This document shows positions 27,258 to 36,586 of a stretch of 64,000 bases of DNA, piece after piece (position 1 is the stretch's first letter; each line of letters starts with the position of its first letter). The translations under genes were made by a program, and so were the position numbers. The stretch is from Pedobacter metabolipauper (GTDB lineage: Bacteria > Bacteroidota > Bacteroidia > Sphingobacteriales > Sphingobacteriaceae). Location of the stretch: NCBI RefSeq assembly GCF_004362715.1, contig NZ_SNYC01000004.1, positions 1,116,001 through 1,180,000 of the forward strand, given 5' to 3'. The notes beneath the pieces are model-generated. The model was not told the DNA's origin, ran no database searches, and saw only the letters and a list, made by a program, of their open reading frames with translations.

Positions 27258-28103
27258 TTATAAATTCTTATCCATGTAATCCTCCAATGAAGCTTTGAGT
27301 TGGTCTAAAAATGCTGTGCGGGATCCAGTACGTTCTTTCATACGATGGAAAGCGTGATGAATATCGTTCAGTGGAATACGGAATAGTATCTGGAAGATCA
27401 GGCATATCTTTCTGATTCCAATCTTCCCGTGAGAAATTGCTCCGGAAGCATAAAGGGCGTAAATTAATTCTACAAGTGCATTTTTACTATCCGTCCAGAA
27501 AATATCCCTGTTTGATTCTGAATTTTTCAGATTCAAATCCTGGTTTTGTTCAACGTTAATTTTGGTAAGAAGATATATATAAAGCAGATCATTGGCTAAA
27601 ATGCGGGCAACCTTGTAATCATAATAAGTTGAAAAATGCGGGTCTATCTCAAAGACCAGACTATTTAGGCCGTCGAGATAGTTAATTTTTCCCAACTGGA
27701 AATATGTTTCATCACGGTCGGTTCTTCCAGTACGGTAATATCTATAGAAGTCGGAATTGCATACATGCTGGCAATATTCTTCTTTCAGCTCACGTAAATG
27801 ATTCAAAAAATAAGTTCGGTATATTTTACCATTGCTCACGGGACAAGCTGTTTCAATCCGGTATATTTTGTTATAATAAATCAGTTTGCCAAGTATATGT
27901 GGCTTAATGTTTTTGAAAAAATTAATTTCATCAGCACTGCTGTCGAAGCTTTCATCTAAAATATCCTTTTTAACTGATATCAGCAACTCTTGCAGAAAAC
28001 TGATCATTTCAGAGGCTTCATTGATCATATTGGCTGTGGTCGCTGAAACTTTGTCTTCTTTGTTTTTAATTCCAACAATTATGTTCTTGAATTGACCTTT
28101 CAT
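27258..28103 (-). CDS. rteC: RteC-family regulator of ICE excision
   Basis: A protein of 281 residues matching the RteC family, the activator of the CTnDOT excision operon. Characteristic stretches are EINFFKNIKPHILGKLIYYNKIYRIET, FYRYYRTGRTDRDETYFQLG and the C-terminal FWTDSKNALVELIYALYASG. It is encoded directly upstream of the two HTH genes and in the same direction, though a terminator lies between, so it acts in trans. A second, divergent member follows. Confidence 0.88.
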   Translation of the reverse strand: MKGQFKNIIVGIKNKEDKVSATTANMINEASEMISFLQELLISVKKDILDESFDSSADEINFFKNIKPHILGKLIYYNKIYRIETACPVSNGKIYRTYFLNHLRELKEEYCQHVCNSDFYRYYRTGRTDRDETYFQLGKINYLDGLNSLVFEIDPHFSTYYDYKVARILANDLLYIYLLTKINVEQNQDLNLKNSESNRDIFWTDSKNALVELIYALYASGAISHGKIGIRKICLIFQILFRIPLNDIHHAFHRMKERTGSRTAFLDQLKASLEDYMDKNL

Positions 28104-28483
28104 AGCAGTAATTTTTGGTTAGAAGAAAATTTATGTCTGGCCCTTAAGCTTTAGCACATGACAAAATTTGCATTTCCGCATGAATAATTTTCCAAAGGTT
28201 AACCCAACTTTGGAAAGATTTATTAGAAAATCGAATAGTAGTCATAAGACTTAATGAATACTGTTTGGTCAGTAGGTATCATTTACAAGTAGGCGTCCTT
28301 ACAGCAAAGCAAAAATGAACCTCAAAACAAAGCAAATTAAAGTCAAATCCATTTACTTTAGCCTTTATGGATAAGCCGAGGTGGGAGACTTGAAAAACCA
28401 GATGATTTAATGCTCAAAAAGTCTAAAACTTAATTAGCGTTTTAAATTGTCATTTAAATCATAATAATATTGAAAGATACACT
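28104..28483. other. Intergenic region between two divergent rteC genes
   Basis: No gene or strong structure was recognised in these 380 AT-rich bases, which must hold both promoters. Neither the ICE 16-mer nor the AraC-type tandem repeat occurs here. Confidence 0.5.
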
Positions 28484-29317
28484 ATGAATATTTATTATAA
28501 TGAATTAATTCAAAAAATTGATCAGCATGTTGCATACCTCACTTTTGAATTGGATAATCCTTTATTATTATCCGAGTCACTTATTGAATTTATAGTAAAC
28601 GAAATTGCAAAACTCAAACTACATGTCTTAAAAGAAGGATTTGCTAGCATTGAAGACGAGATAGACTTCTTTAAAAAACTCAAACCAAATATTATCGCTA
28701 AACTAATATATTATAATGCCATATACAAAATAGAAACCAAAAGGCCTCATGGTTGTGATAAACTAAAAAAGAAATACTTGAACAAAGAATTATCGAAACT
28801 GAAAAGATTTTTTGAAAGCAATCTGGAATTTTATAAATATTACAGAACAAACAGTACTTACCTTGATATCAAATATTTTGTAAGGGGAAAACATGATATC
28901 AAATTATGCCTGGACACTTACTACTTTGAATCAGACCACAGTTTTTCAACCTCTCATGACTATAAAGTTGCGAAAATCATAGCGAATGATTTAATCCAAT
29001 TTTATCTAGAAGATCAGAAGAAAAATCTTTCCTCTAAAAGAAATAACCCTAAATCGGCATCTGTTATAAATTGGACAGCGAGCAAGACTGCTTTGATCGA
29101 ATTAATCTACGCCCTGCATTCAAAAGCAGTTATTGATTATGGGAATAGCAATATCAAAGTGATAACAAAAGCTTTTGCAACGTTATTCGATATCGACTTG
29201 GGCGATTTTTATCATACTTACCTTGAACTCCGAAACAGGAAGAATAATAGGACCAAATTTTTAGATTCTTTACGAGATTCTCTAATCAAAAAGATGGATG
29301 ATCTGGATGAACAATAA
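28484..29317 (+). CDS. Second RteC-family protein
   Basis: A protein of 277 residues that is clearly paralogous to the neighbouring RteC: EIDFFKKLKPNIIAKLIYYN, FYKYYRTNSTYLDIKYF, HDYKVAKIIANDL and NWTASKTALIELIYALHSK align along the whole length. It is more AT-rich and more basic. It could be a second excision regulator, a competitor of the first, or a remnant of another element. It is the last gene with a clear ICE link. Confidence 0.82.
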   Translation: MNIYYNELIQKIDQHVAYLTFELDNPLLLSESLIEFIVNEIAKLKLHVLKEGFASIEDEIDFFKKLKPNIIAKLIYYNAIYKIETKRPHGCDKLKKKYLNKELSKLKRFFESNLEFYKYYRTNSTYLDIKYFVRGKHDIKLCLDTYYFESDHSFSTSHDYKVAKIIANDLIQFYLEDQKKNLSSKRNNPKSASVINWTASKTALIELIYALHSKAVIDYGNSNIKVITKAFATLFDIDLGDFYHTYLELRNRKNNRTKFLDSLRDSLIKKMDDLDEQ

Positions 29318-29339
29318 ACAAACTTTATCATTAAATAAA

Positions 29340-29379
29340 GGTAGACTTCCCTAGAGTGCACATTCTTGCGAAGTCTACC
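29340..29379. terminator. Hairpin after the second rteC
   Basis: Perfect 10-bp arms GGTAGACTTC (29340-29349) and GAAGTCTACC (29370-29379), with a 20-base loop and no T run. It may be a transcript end or, being at the visible edge of the ICE genes, part of an attachment region. The evidence does not decide. Confidence 0.45.
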
Positions 29380-29422
29380 GATAACCATTTGTGCTTGATT
29401 TTTCTGTATCCCGTAGACTCAA

Positions 29423-29986
29423 CTAATTGCTTATTATTATTGGAACCTCGACATAGGTATTTTCCCAGCCTATAACCAAATTGGCACCTGAAGTTTGGGG
29501 CGTAAAAACAATGCTTAGTGTTTCAACATACTCTGCAAGTTGCTTAGGCTGAACGCTAAACCTTATAACGTCTTTGCTTTCATCATAACCATACGGCCCC
29601 CAGGTATCAGTTTGCTGATTGAGGATCATTTCCCATTTTTCTTTTTCAGGAATTGCAAATAAAGTGTAAGTGCCGGCTGGAATCTCTTTTCCACCTAATA
29701 TAACATTTTTAAAGAATCTGATTTCTGTGCTTTCATTAGCACCAATGCGCCAAACTTTACCAAAAGGCTGTAAACTCCCAAAAACCTTCCGTCCTTTGGC
29801 AGATGGTCTGGAATAAACTATTTTAATTAACGGGGTGGCCTTATCCCCAACAGATTCCTTAACCGATCTTTCCGGGAAGTAAGCAAAATCCGCTTGGCTA
29901 ACATCGAGCGGTTTAAACTTAAATTGCTGTGCTTTTGTAGCAATGGCAAACAAAACCGTTACCGCTAATAGATTAATTTTTTTCAT
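29423..29986 (-). CDS. Exported DUF2911 protein
   Basis: A protein of 187 residues with a signal peptide (MKKINLLAVTVLFAIATKAQ) and the DUF2911 domain (IKIVYSRPSAKGRKVFGSL, WRIGANESTEIRF, AGTYTLFAIP). The family is common in Bacteroidetes and likely periplasmic; its function is unknown. The start was set at the Met before the signal peptide, not the longer frame. A tandem AraC-type operator with a -7-like box lies about 160 bases upstream. Confidence 0.85.
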   Translation of the reverse strand: MKKINLLAVTVLFAIATKAQQFKFKPLDVSQADFAYFPERSVKESVGDKATPLIKIVYSRPSAKGRKVFGSLQPFGKVWRIGANESTEIRFFKNVILGGKEIPAGTYTLFAIPEKEKWEMILNQQTDTWGPYGYDESKDVIRFSVQPKQLAEYVETLSIVFTPQTSGANLVIGWENTYVEVPIIISN

Positions 29987-30144
29987 TTCTTTAATTTTTG
30001 CTTTTCTAACTATACCAGGCAATTGAAAATAGGGTACTTTGTAAAGCACGCATTAAAAAAGATTAGGAAAAGATGTAGATCCCATAAATCTTTTCGATAA
30101 ATCCCTAATAATACATCCCGATTTCTATTGCAATATGTTTATTG

Positions 30145-30211
30145 CAAATTTCTACATATAACCGATACCGCGTTTTGTTGACAGGTTTATTTTTTGTTTG
30201 CTAATTAGGCC
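30145..30211 (-). promoter_or_regulatory. AraC-type tandem operator and -7 box, site D (DUF2911)
   Basis: Units TTTGTTGACAGGTTT (30174-30188) and TTTGCTAATTAGGCC (30197-30211) have a period of 23 bases. The minus-strand GAAATTTG (30145-30152) stands where the other three sites have their -7 box. This is the weakest of the four copies, but its spacing is exact. The rest of 29987-30371 shows no gene. Confidence 0.55.
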
Positions 30212-30371
30212 ATTATCCTTTCTGGGATAGAAAACCTGTGCTCAATTATAGTATATGTGAGGTGCTGATCATTGGCTTATTGTAAAACCATTTCTCTTAA
30301 ATAATGATACTTTAGCGTACCTGATACGGTAAACACGACATTTTAAAAACAAACTACAAGTGGTGGTGACT

Positions 30372-31166
30372 TTATCTCTGTTTTACCTCAGATGGTACTA
30401 ACCCAAACTTTTTCTTGAATGTAAAAGAAAAATGAGAGAGGTCCTCAAACCCAAGATCCATATAGATATCAGAAGATTTCTTGCCCTTTCTTTCAATAAG
30501 AAAATAGGCCTCTTCCAAGCGTTTTTGTATCAACCAATGGCCTGGAGTATCGTTAAATATCTTTTTGAAATCTCTTTTAAATGCCGATATACTTCTCCCT
30601 GTCAGGTACGCGAAGCGTTCAGTACTTATATTGAATTTATAATTTCGATTCATAAATTCTTCAAGGTTAATTTTTTCAGGTATTCCAAAGTCAAAAAAAA
30701 TATCAGACAGCGGAGGATTGCTTTTCAATAAAATAAGCAATAGCTCTTCCCTCTTTACATCTAAAAAATCGTTATCAATTTCTCCTGATTCCTGGTAGTA
30801 AGAAAATAATGAGTTTATAAAATCAGGAACCCGCTTTTCTTTTTTCAAAATGATAAATGCATCGGACGAATCTTGTGGAGTGACAGCTATTTTGTGTTTT
30901 TTTTGAAATTCATCTAAAAACAACTCGTCAAATACGACAACAACTTTTTCAAATTGTCCGTCAATTTTCTGCTTGTTATACTTTGCAAGATGATTTTTTC
31001 GTACGATGCAATAATCTCCAACCCTCATCAGATATTTCTTGCGTCCATCAAAACCGGAAATATTTCCTTTGAGCAGATATAAAAAGAAATGCTCCCGAAC
31101 AAATTGTTCAGGTGATATCTGTGGCCCGATGTAACATGATTTTATGGTATCAAACTTTGTCAACAT
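30372..31166 (-). CDS. AraC-family transcriptional regulator (paralogue 1)
   Basis: A protein of 264 residues. The C-terminal AraC DNA-binding domain shows GRSISAFKRDFKKIFNDTPG and IYMDLGFEDLSHFSFTFKKK. The N-terminal cupin-like sensing domain occupies about residues 10-160. The ATG at 31164-31166 is preferred to a TTG nine bases upstream. It is the last gene of the epimerase - NAD-binding - MBL - AraC operon, whose promoter carries the tandem operator. It closely resembles the AraC protein at 41.6-42.5 kb and may bind the same sites. Confidence 0.9.
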   Translation of the reverse strand: MLTKFDTIKSCYIGPQISPEQFVREHFFLYLLKGNISGFDGRKKYLMRVGDYCIVRKNHLAKYNKQKIDGQFEKVVVVFDELFLDEFQKKHKIAVTPQDSSDAFIILKKEKRVPDFINSLFSYYQESGEIDNDFLDVKREELLLILLKSNPPLSDIFFDFGIPEKINLEEFMNRNYKFNISTERFAYLTGRSISAFKRDFKKIFNDTPGHWLIQKRLEEAYFLIERKGKKSSDIYMDLGFEDLSHFSFTFKKKFGLVPSEVKQR

Positions 31167-31177
31167 ATATAACAAAT

Positions 31178-32308
31178 TTAATTAATTTTCTCCCACCATT
31201 TTTCAAATTTTTGATCGGGATTATCAAGGTTCACCAGTTCGCCGATCATTGGAGTCGCTAACCGGTATGGTTTATTTTCAGACAATAAAGATATTTGCCT
31301 TAAAGGTTCATCCCATGGATGCCTGCCCAATGTAAATTTGGAATGGTGTACCGTAAGGAGATTTTGCGCGTTAAGTTCGAGATTTGCCTTATCTACCTGC
31401 TCAGAAAGATTATGTACCGATTGCCATGCTTTATTATATTGTCCATTTTCCATAATAGCCCAATTTATCGGGCCATATTTTTTGCCAATTTCCTTAAACC
31501 GCTGATCATAACCTCCGTCTCCGCTTACATAGATTTTAAGCGTTGGACTTTCAATCAGGAACGACAACCACAAAGATCGACCTCTTTTAAAACCCCTTCC
31601 CGAATCGTGTTGTGAAGTTTCTGTGTGAATAATAAAACCGTCAGCAACATCTACTTTGTCATACCAGTCTTTCTCCAAAATCTGATTCGGTGCATATCCC
31701 CAATCCTCAAAGTGGGCTCCAACTCCCAATCCACAAACCACGTATTTTATCTTGTTTTTCAAGGCAAGAACGGTTTCATAGTCCAGGTGGTCATAATGGT
31801 CATGTGAGATCAACAGATAGTCTATCTCAGGAATGTCTTCCATCTCATAAACATCACTTCCCTTATATGCTTTTATGCCCCAGGGTAGTGGAGAGGCTTT
31901 TCCGCTAAAGACCGGATCGACAAGCAACCGCTTTCCGCCAATTTGAATGAAGACAGAAGAGTGGCCAAACCAGACCAAGACATTTTCGTTCCTGTCTAGT
32001 TTATTCAGGTTTATTTTTTTTGAGGGCAAAGAGTCTACCGGTTTTAGCCGTGTTTTTTTTCCGAATATGGTCTTGTAGATTTCTCCCGCCATGCTATAGC
32101 CTTCTGTAATGGTTGGTTTTTCAACCCTGTTATGAAACCTACCATTATGATAATTGGGGGACTTTTCAATCCGTTCCAATCTTTTTCCTGATGGCAGTTT
32201 GCCAAATTGTGGTTTTTGCATATAGCAACCAACGAAAATTGCAATGGTCAACATTAATGACACTACGATAATCATTCCCCGTTTTATATATCGAATTGGT
32301 TTAATCAT
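31178..32308 (-). CDS. MBL-fold metal-dependent hydrolase, putative lipoprotein
   Basis: This enzyme (376 residues) of the UlaG/NAPE-PLD-like metallo-beta-lactamase group has HDHYDH at 169-174 as metal ligands and WFGHSSVFI before it. The N terminus has a membrane segment ending in FVGC (C28), a lipobox-like site, so it is probably anchored outside the cytoplasm. Substrate unknown. It overlaps the NAD-binding gene by 4 bases (ATGA) and precedes the AraC gene by a few bases. Confidence 0.85.
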   Translation of the reverse strand: MIKPIRYIKRGMIIVVSLMLTIAIFVGCYMQKPQFGKLPSGKRLERIEKSPNYHNGRFHNRVEKPTITEGYSMAGEIYKTIFGKKTRLKPVDSLPSKKINLNKLDRNENVLVWFGHSSVFIQIGGKRLLVDPVFSGKASPLPWGIKAYKGSDVYEMEDIPEIDYLLISHDHYDHLDYETVLALKNKIKYVVCGLGVGAHFEDWGYAPNQILEKDWYDKVDVADGFIIHTETSQHDSGRGFKRGRSLWLSFLIESPTLKIYVSGDGGYDQRFKEIGKKYGPINWAIMENGQYNKAWQSVHNLSEQVDKANLELNAQNLLTVHHSKFTLGRHPWDEPLRQISLLSENKPYRLATPMIGELVNLDNPDQKFEKWWEKIN

Positions 32309-32958
32309 TTTCTATTTGCCAGTAGTATTATGTCAGGAACTTCGAGCACTTTTTTATTGTACCCGGTAAGAGCAGCATTGATCATTGCCCTGCCAATATT
32401 CTGTATGGAACATCCCTTTAAGAATAAACTCAGTAATGGATAAAGCCTGGATGCATATCTATTAAATCCTTTCAATTGCGTCTGATTTTTGGTTGGTTTC
32501 ATCAGCCCTGGTCTGAAATTATATTGTGCTTTAAAGGGTAAAGACATCAATGCATTTTCTGCCTTACCTTTTACACGGGCCCACATTACTTTACCTTTTC
32601 CTGAACTATCCGTACGTGCACCAGAAATAAAAACGAATACTATCTCCGGATTTTGTGCCAGTACTATTTCAGCAAAATGCAAGGTCGTATGCAATGTGAT
32701 GAATGCATAATCTTTTTCGTTCATGCCAGCACTGCTTGTGCCCGCACAATAAAAGCAGGCGTCGTAGCCCGATAACTTTGGGACTTCTTCTTTAAGATGA
32801 AAAAAATCGGCAATTTGATATTCTGTAAGCTTTGAATGAATTTTTCCACTCGGCTTTCTCCCGACATGAAGTATAGATGATACTTTCGGGTTCTCCATAC
32901 ATTCCATCAGTACACCTTCACCAACCATTCCTGTCGCGCCCGTTATAATTACTTTCAT
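32305..32958 (-). CDS. NAD(P)-binding oxidoreductase-like protein (YbjT/HTATIP2-type)
   Basis: A Rossmann-fold protein of 217 residues starting MKVIITGATGMVGEGVLMEC (GxxGxxG, residues 7-13). No YxxxK pair is evident, as in atypical SDRs that act as sensors or reductases. The ATG overlaps the upstream stop in TAATG, so this start is preferred to a longer frame. It is the second gene of the four-gene operon. Confidence 0.85.
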   Translation of the reverse strand: MKVIITGATGMVGEGVLMECMENPKVSSILHVGRKPSGKIHSKLTEYQIADFFHLKEEVPKLSGYDACFYCAGTSSAGMNEKDYAFITLHTTLHFAEIVLAQNPEIVFVFISGARTDSSGKGKVMWARVKGKAENALMSLPFKAQYNFRPGLMKPTKNQTQLKGFNRYASRLYPLLSLFLKGCSIQNIGRAMINAALTGYNKKVLEVPDIILLANRK

Positions 32959-34001
32959 TATTCCGTTTTTAAGGTGCCCCATTTTATCATGCTTTCCACA
33001 GTGGCAATAATAGCGTCTTCATTACTTCGTGGTTTCCATCCCAAAATTCTTATTGCTTTTTCATTACTGGCATTGCGGTAGATGCCTGACAAAGGAAGGA
33101 GCGATTTAGCTTGTTTGTTAAACAATGCTATTATACGTAATAGCCATGTTGGTAAAGGCGTCGTTGTGGCTCTGCGTGTAACGCCCGGTATCTGTTTTTT
33201 CAATAGTTCGACAATTTCCAAAAGGGACATAGTGCCTCCGGATAAAGCCAAAAACCGCTGACCTTTGGCTTCGGGGCTTTCCATTGCCCTGATATGCAAA
33301 TCTGCTACATCACGTACGTCCACAATGCCCAAACGGATATCCGGAATGGCCTTCATGGAACCATCCAATACTTTCTGCAACAGACCAAAACCGCTGGAAA
33401 GTTCCGGTCCCAATGAAGGTCCGAAAATACCCATTGGGTTAACTGTCGCAAATTCCATCCCGCCACCTTCCTTCGCTATAAAATCCCATGCGGTCTTCTC
33501 TGCGAGAACTTTAGACTTATTGTATGGGGAAAGTCCTTTTTCGTTCGGATCTGTCCAGCTTTCTTCGGTAATAATAGATGCTTTATTTTTATGGCTGTAG
33601 CCTACGGCTCCAAAATTTGAAGTCATCACCACACGTTTAACACCGGCTTTTTTAGCGGCTTTCAGCACCCTGAGCGTACCATCAACAGCAGGACGGATCA
33701 TGTCTTCTTCATTTTTCGGCAATTGCAGAAAGATGGGAGAGGCAATATGCAGGACGTACAAACAGTCTTTAACCGCATCGGTCCAGTTATTATCGGTGGT
33801 AAGATCGGCTTCCACCAATTCTATGTTGCTAAAATCCTGGATACCTGCTTCCTTAAGCATGGCAATAATTTTATCTTTGCTTTTTAACGACCTTACGGTT
33901 GTCTTCACAGTGTAACCGATCTGCAATAATTGGACTATCGTGTGTATAGCAACGAAACCTGATCCACCCGTTACCAATACAGTTTTATTTAATATAGACA
34001 T
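32958..34001 (-). CDS. NAD-dependent epimerase/dehydratase (dihydroflavonol reductase-like)
   Basis: An extended SDR of 347 residues starting MSILNKTVLVTGGSGFVAIH. The cofactor motif is GGSGFVA and the active site YNKSK (Tyr-x-x-x-Lys) follows in LSPYNKSKVLAE. The family reduces carbonyl groups of small molecules with NADPH. It is the first gene of the epimerase - NAD-binding - MBL - AraC operon, 47 bases after operator site A. Confidence 0.9.
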   Translation of the reverse strand: MSILNKTVLVTGGSGFVAIHTIVQLLQIGYTVKTTVRSLKSKDKIIAMLKEAGIQDFSNIELVEADLTTDNNWTDAVKDCLYVLHIASPIFLQLPKNEEDMIRPAVDGTLRVLKAAKKAGVKRVVMTSNFGAVGYSHKNKASIITEESWTDPNEKGLSPYNKSKVLAEKTAWDFIAKEGGGMEFATVNPMGIFGPSLGPELSSGFGLLQKVLDGSMKAIPDIRLGIVDVRDVADLHIRAMESPEAKGQRFLALSGGTMSLLEIVELLKKQIPGVTRRATTTPLPTWLLRIIALFNKQAKSLLPLSGIYRNASNEKAIRILGWKPRSNEDAIIATVESMIKWGTLKTE

Positions 34002-34019
34002 CTGATAAAATCTTTTTAA

Positions 34020-34086
34020 CAAATGTCTATATAATCTCTATACAGTGTTTTGTTGTAAGGTTCTATTTCGCTTTGCTGAAAAGTTC
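34020..34086 (-). promoter_or_regulatory. AraC-type tandem operator and -7 box, site A (epimerase operon)
   Basis: Units TTTGTTGTAAGGTTC (34049-34063) and TTTGCTGAAAAGTTC (34072-34086) are separated by TATTTCGC. The minus-strand box GACATTTG (34020-34027) ends 21 bases from the first unit, as in sites B, C and D. Confidence 0.75.
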
Positions 34087-34216
34087 GCAGTTTAGATATT
34101 CAGCCGACCATTTTTCTTTCAGCTTCAAAAAAAGTTAAACATGGCAACGAAAGAAACCGCTGTGGAAATGTGCGTTGCAATGTCCAATCCAGAAAACAGG
34201 GTTCAATTGAACTTCA

Positions 34217-35248
34217 TTATGGGAGTTCTGCGGACTCAGCCCAAAGATTGATATCGCTGTCTTTAGCATAATCTTCAATTTTAATTAGTTCAAGTTCGGA
34301 AAACTCCAGATTTCGAATGGCGCCCACACAGTCTATTACCTGTTCAGGTCTGCTGGCACCGATCAGGGCGGACGAGACCCTGCCTTTTCTCAAAGTCCAG
34401 GCAATTGCCATCTGCGCTAAAGTTTGTCCTCGGCCCGAGGCGATTTCATTGAGCGCTTTTATGTTAACTAAATTCTCTGGACTCAAGAAATTTATATCCA
34501 TCGATTTCTGCTGTCGTGCCCGACTGTCCTCTGGAATCTCTTTTAAATATTTGGATGTCAGCATTCCCTGCGCCAAAGGCGAAAACACGATGCAGCCCAT
34601 TCCAATTTCATCCAAAACATCGAGTAGGCCATCTTTTTCAATCCATCTGTTGAGCATCGAGTAACTGGGCTGGTGGATAAGACATGGAGTTCCAAGTTCT
34701 TTTAATATGGCCACAGCTTCGAGCGTTCGCTGTGAATTGTAAGAGGAAAGTCCCACATACAGTGCCTTCCCTGAACGCACGATCTGATCCAATGCCATCA
34801 TTGTCTCTTCCAAGGGCGTATTTGGATCGAAACGGTGCGAATAAAATATATCCACATAATCCAGGCCTAATCTTTTCAGGCTTTGGTCACAGCTTGCGAT
34901 TAGATATTTCCGGCTTCCCCATTCTCCATAAGGTCCGGGCCACATCTCATAACCTGCTTTCGAAGAAATGATAAGTTCATCCCTTAGCCCAGCGAAATCC
35001 TCTTTTAATATCTGTCCAAAAGCAATCTCGGCACTCCCGGGAGGAGGTCCATAATTATTGGCCAGATCGAAATGGTTGATACCCAGGTCGAAGGCCGTTC
35101 GACAAATTTCTTGTTTCCTTTGATGCGGCGTGTCATCGCCGAAGTTATGCCATAAGCCTAGTGAAACTGCAGGTAGTTTAAGTCCGCTTTTGCCAACTTT
35201 GTTATAGACCATATTTTTATATCGATCAGGATTTGGTGTCCATGTCAT
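34217..35248 (-). CDS. Aldo-keto reductase, YghZ/Gpr-like
   Basis: An NADPH-dependent reductase (343 residues) of the YghZ type (L-glyceraldehyde-3-phosphate reductase in E. coli). It has FDLANNYGPPPGSAE (catalytic Asp and Tyr), IISSKAGYEMWPGPYGEWGS and VDIFYSHRFDP. Physiological substrate here unknown; aldehyde detoxification is plausible. No tandem operator is seen upstream. Confidence 0.9.
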   Translation of the reverse strand: MTWTPNPDRYKNMVYNKVGKSGLKLPAVSLGLWHNFGDDTPHQRKQEICRTAFDLGINHFDLANNYGPPPGSAEIAFGQILKEDFAGLRDELIISSKAGYEMWPGPYGEWGSRKYLIASCDQSLKRLGLDYVDIFYSHRFDPNTPLEETMMALDQIVRSGKALYVGLSSYNSQRTLEAVAILKELGTPCLIHQPSYSMLNRWIEKDGLLDVLDEIGMGCIVFSPLAQGMLTSKYLKEIPEDSRARQQKSMDINFLSPENLVNIKALNEIASGRGQTLAQMAIAWTLRKGRVSSALIGASRPEQVIDCVGAIRNLEFSELELIKIEDYAKDSDINLWAESAELP

Positions 35249-35327
35249 ATTTAATCTTATTAATGTTATATAGCTTACCGTTAAAACTGGTTTTTTAGGA
35301 TCGGTTTAATTTAAATTATTTTTCTTT

Positions 35328-36497
35328 TCAATCTTTAGGTTTGTCAAAAATTTTTCTTTTCTTCAAAACGATACGGCTGATATTGGTTTCCAGGTCTACC
35401 TCAGTATTAACACCATATTCCTTGCTGGCCCAAGCCATATCCATATTCACGATGAGCAGCTCATCACCCCGGAGGATGACCTCAGCTGGCTGATCCAGTG
35501 AACCATCAACACCGTTGGTGTCACCGTTTTTATGTAGTGTTGTTACATTTCCCTTGAGGTCAATGGCATGTACTGCATTGGCAAGGAAATCTGCCAGAAA
35601 GAACAGCTTGTACTTAGAGCTATAGATGAGCCCATCGGGGCCAATGATATTCTTATCTTTTACAAAAATTTTGGTATCTACCGCCTTATTATTTTCATCA
35701 AGTTTGGATTTATATATTGTCCCTTCTTCGATGACCGTTGTGTAGAGATTGCCCTGGCCATCAAAAGTAACCCCGTCCGCTCCAGATCCCATGTGGTTGA
35801 ACGATCTGAACGTTACCGAAAGATGACTGTCGCCGTTGCCATTGGAAAAGGGAAGTACTTTTAAAGGAGAACCTTGCTGCATTTCGTTGAGCTTGAAAGC
35901 ATAAACCCCGCTGTAAAGCGCTGAATCATTCTTTTCAAGAACAGATTCAGTAACAAAAAGAACATTGCCCTTCCAGTACATACCGTTGCAGCTAACCATT
36001 CCCTCAACGACCACATCCATACTGATAGCTGTGCCATCTTTGACGTTAATGCGCACGATCCTCGACTTATGATCTTTGTTGTAGAACCACTGCCGGTCTG
36101 CAACATAAAGATTTCCATCCGGCCCGAAGTCGCAGTCCATAGGCCCGACCTTTCCTGTTTCCGGATGGAGGTCATCTGACTTAAAATCGTACCAATGGTT
36201 AACCAAATCGCTTTTACCGATCACAGCCATAAAAGCCGCTGAAGGGGCGGTGATCGTTCCCTTTTGTAGCAGGTATTCATTATTGAAGTTGGGGACGGAA
36301 AGGATAATTGTGCTGTCCGGTGACATGGCCATTCCATCTATAGTATTATACGATACCGGCAAAGAGATAAACGGGCCTGCCCTGTAGCCGTCCAATTGGA
36401 GGACATTTCGGGAACTGCGGCAACCCATCGCAATAACCCCTAGCAAAATGAGCAAATATGTATGGTGATTGAATTTATGGACTAATATTGTCTTCAT
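35328..36497 (-). CDS. SMP-30/NHL-type beta-propeller lipoprotein
   Basis: A protein of 389 residues from MKTILVHKFNHHTYLLILLG, with a lipobox ending at C26 (IAMGC). The open frame extends 51 codons further but without a signal. Repeats of the form GPMDCDFGPDGNLYVADRQW and GADGVTFDGQGNLYTTVIEEG indicate a six-bladed SMP-30/gluconolactonase-like propeller. It probably hydrolyses a lactone or binds a small ligand outside the cytoplasm. It follows the twin-arginine AKR gene after 89 bases with a hairpin between. Confidence 0.82.
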   Translation of the reverse strand: MKTILVHKFNHHTYLLILLGVIAMGCRSSRNVLQLDGYRAGPFISLPVSYNTIDGMAMSPDSTIILSVPNFNNEYLLQKGTITAPSAAFMAVIGKSDLVNHWYDFKSDDLHPETGKVGPMDCDFGPDGNLYVADRQWFYNKDHKSRIVRINVKDGTAISMDVVVEGMVSCNGMYWKGNVLFVTESVLEKNDSALYSGVYAFKLNEMQQGSPLKVLPFSNGNGDSHLSVTFRSFNHMGSGADGVTFDGQGNLYTTVIEEGTIYKSKLDENNKAVDTKIFVKDKNIIGPDGLIYSSKYKLFFLADFLANAVHAIDLKGNVTTLHKNGDTNGVDGSLDQPAEVILRGDELLIVNMDMAWASKEYGVNTEVDLETNISRIVLKKRKIFDKPKD

Positions 36498-36516
36498 GGT
36501 AAGGAAATTAAATGAA

Positions 36517-36544
36517 AAGGCTGCGGCCAATAAGCCACAGCCTT
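36517..36544 (-). terminator. Hairpin between the Tat AKR and the propeller gene
   Basis: Stem AAGGCTG / CAGCCTT (36517-36523 with 36538-36544), with inner GGC/GCC pairs and a T-rich stretch after it on the minus strand. It could be a terminator or attenuator in front of the lipoprotein gene. Confidence 0.6.
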
Positions 36545-36586
36545 CTAACGGGCGACGCCAGAAGTAATATATTCCTCGTGCGTGAA

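Noticed and set aside
27094-27279. 61-codon plus-strand frame after the HTH genes
   Set aside because: It runs through the rteC terminator and into the rteC coding region, with no start signal or family match.
29340-29379. Attachment site of the ICE
   Set aside because: The inverted repeat is real, but no matching copy, integrase or target gene is in the window, so it is listed only as a hairpin.
35249-35327. A fifth copy of the tandem AraC-type operator before the YghZ-like gene
   Set aside because: TTTTTTAGGATC loosely resembles one unit, but no second unit occurs at 23 bases and no -7 box fits the spacing.
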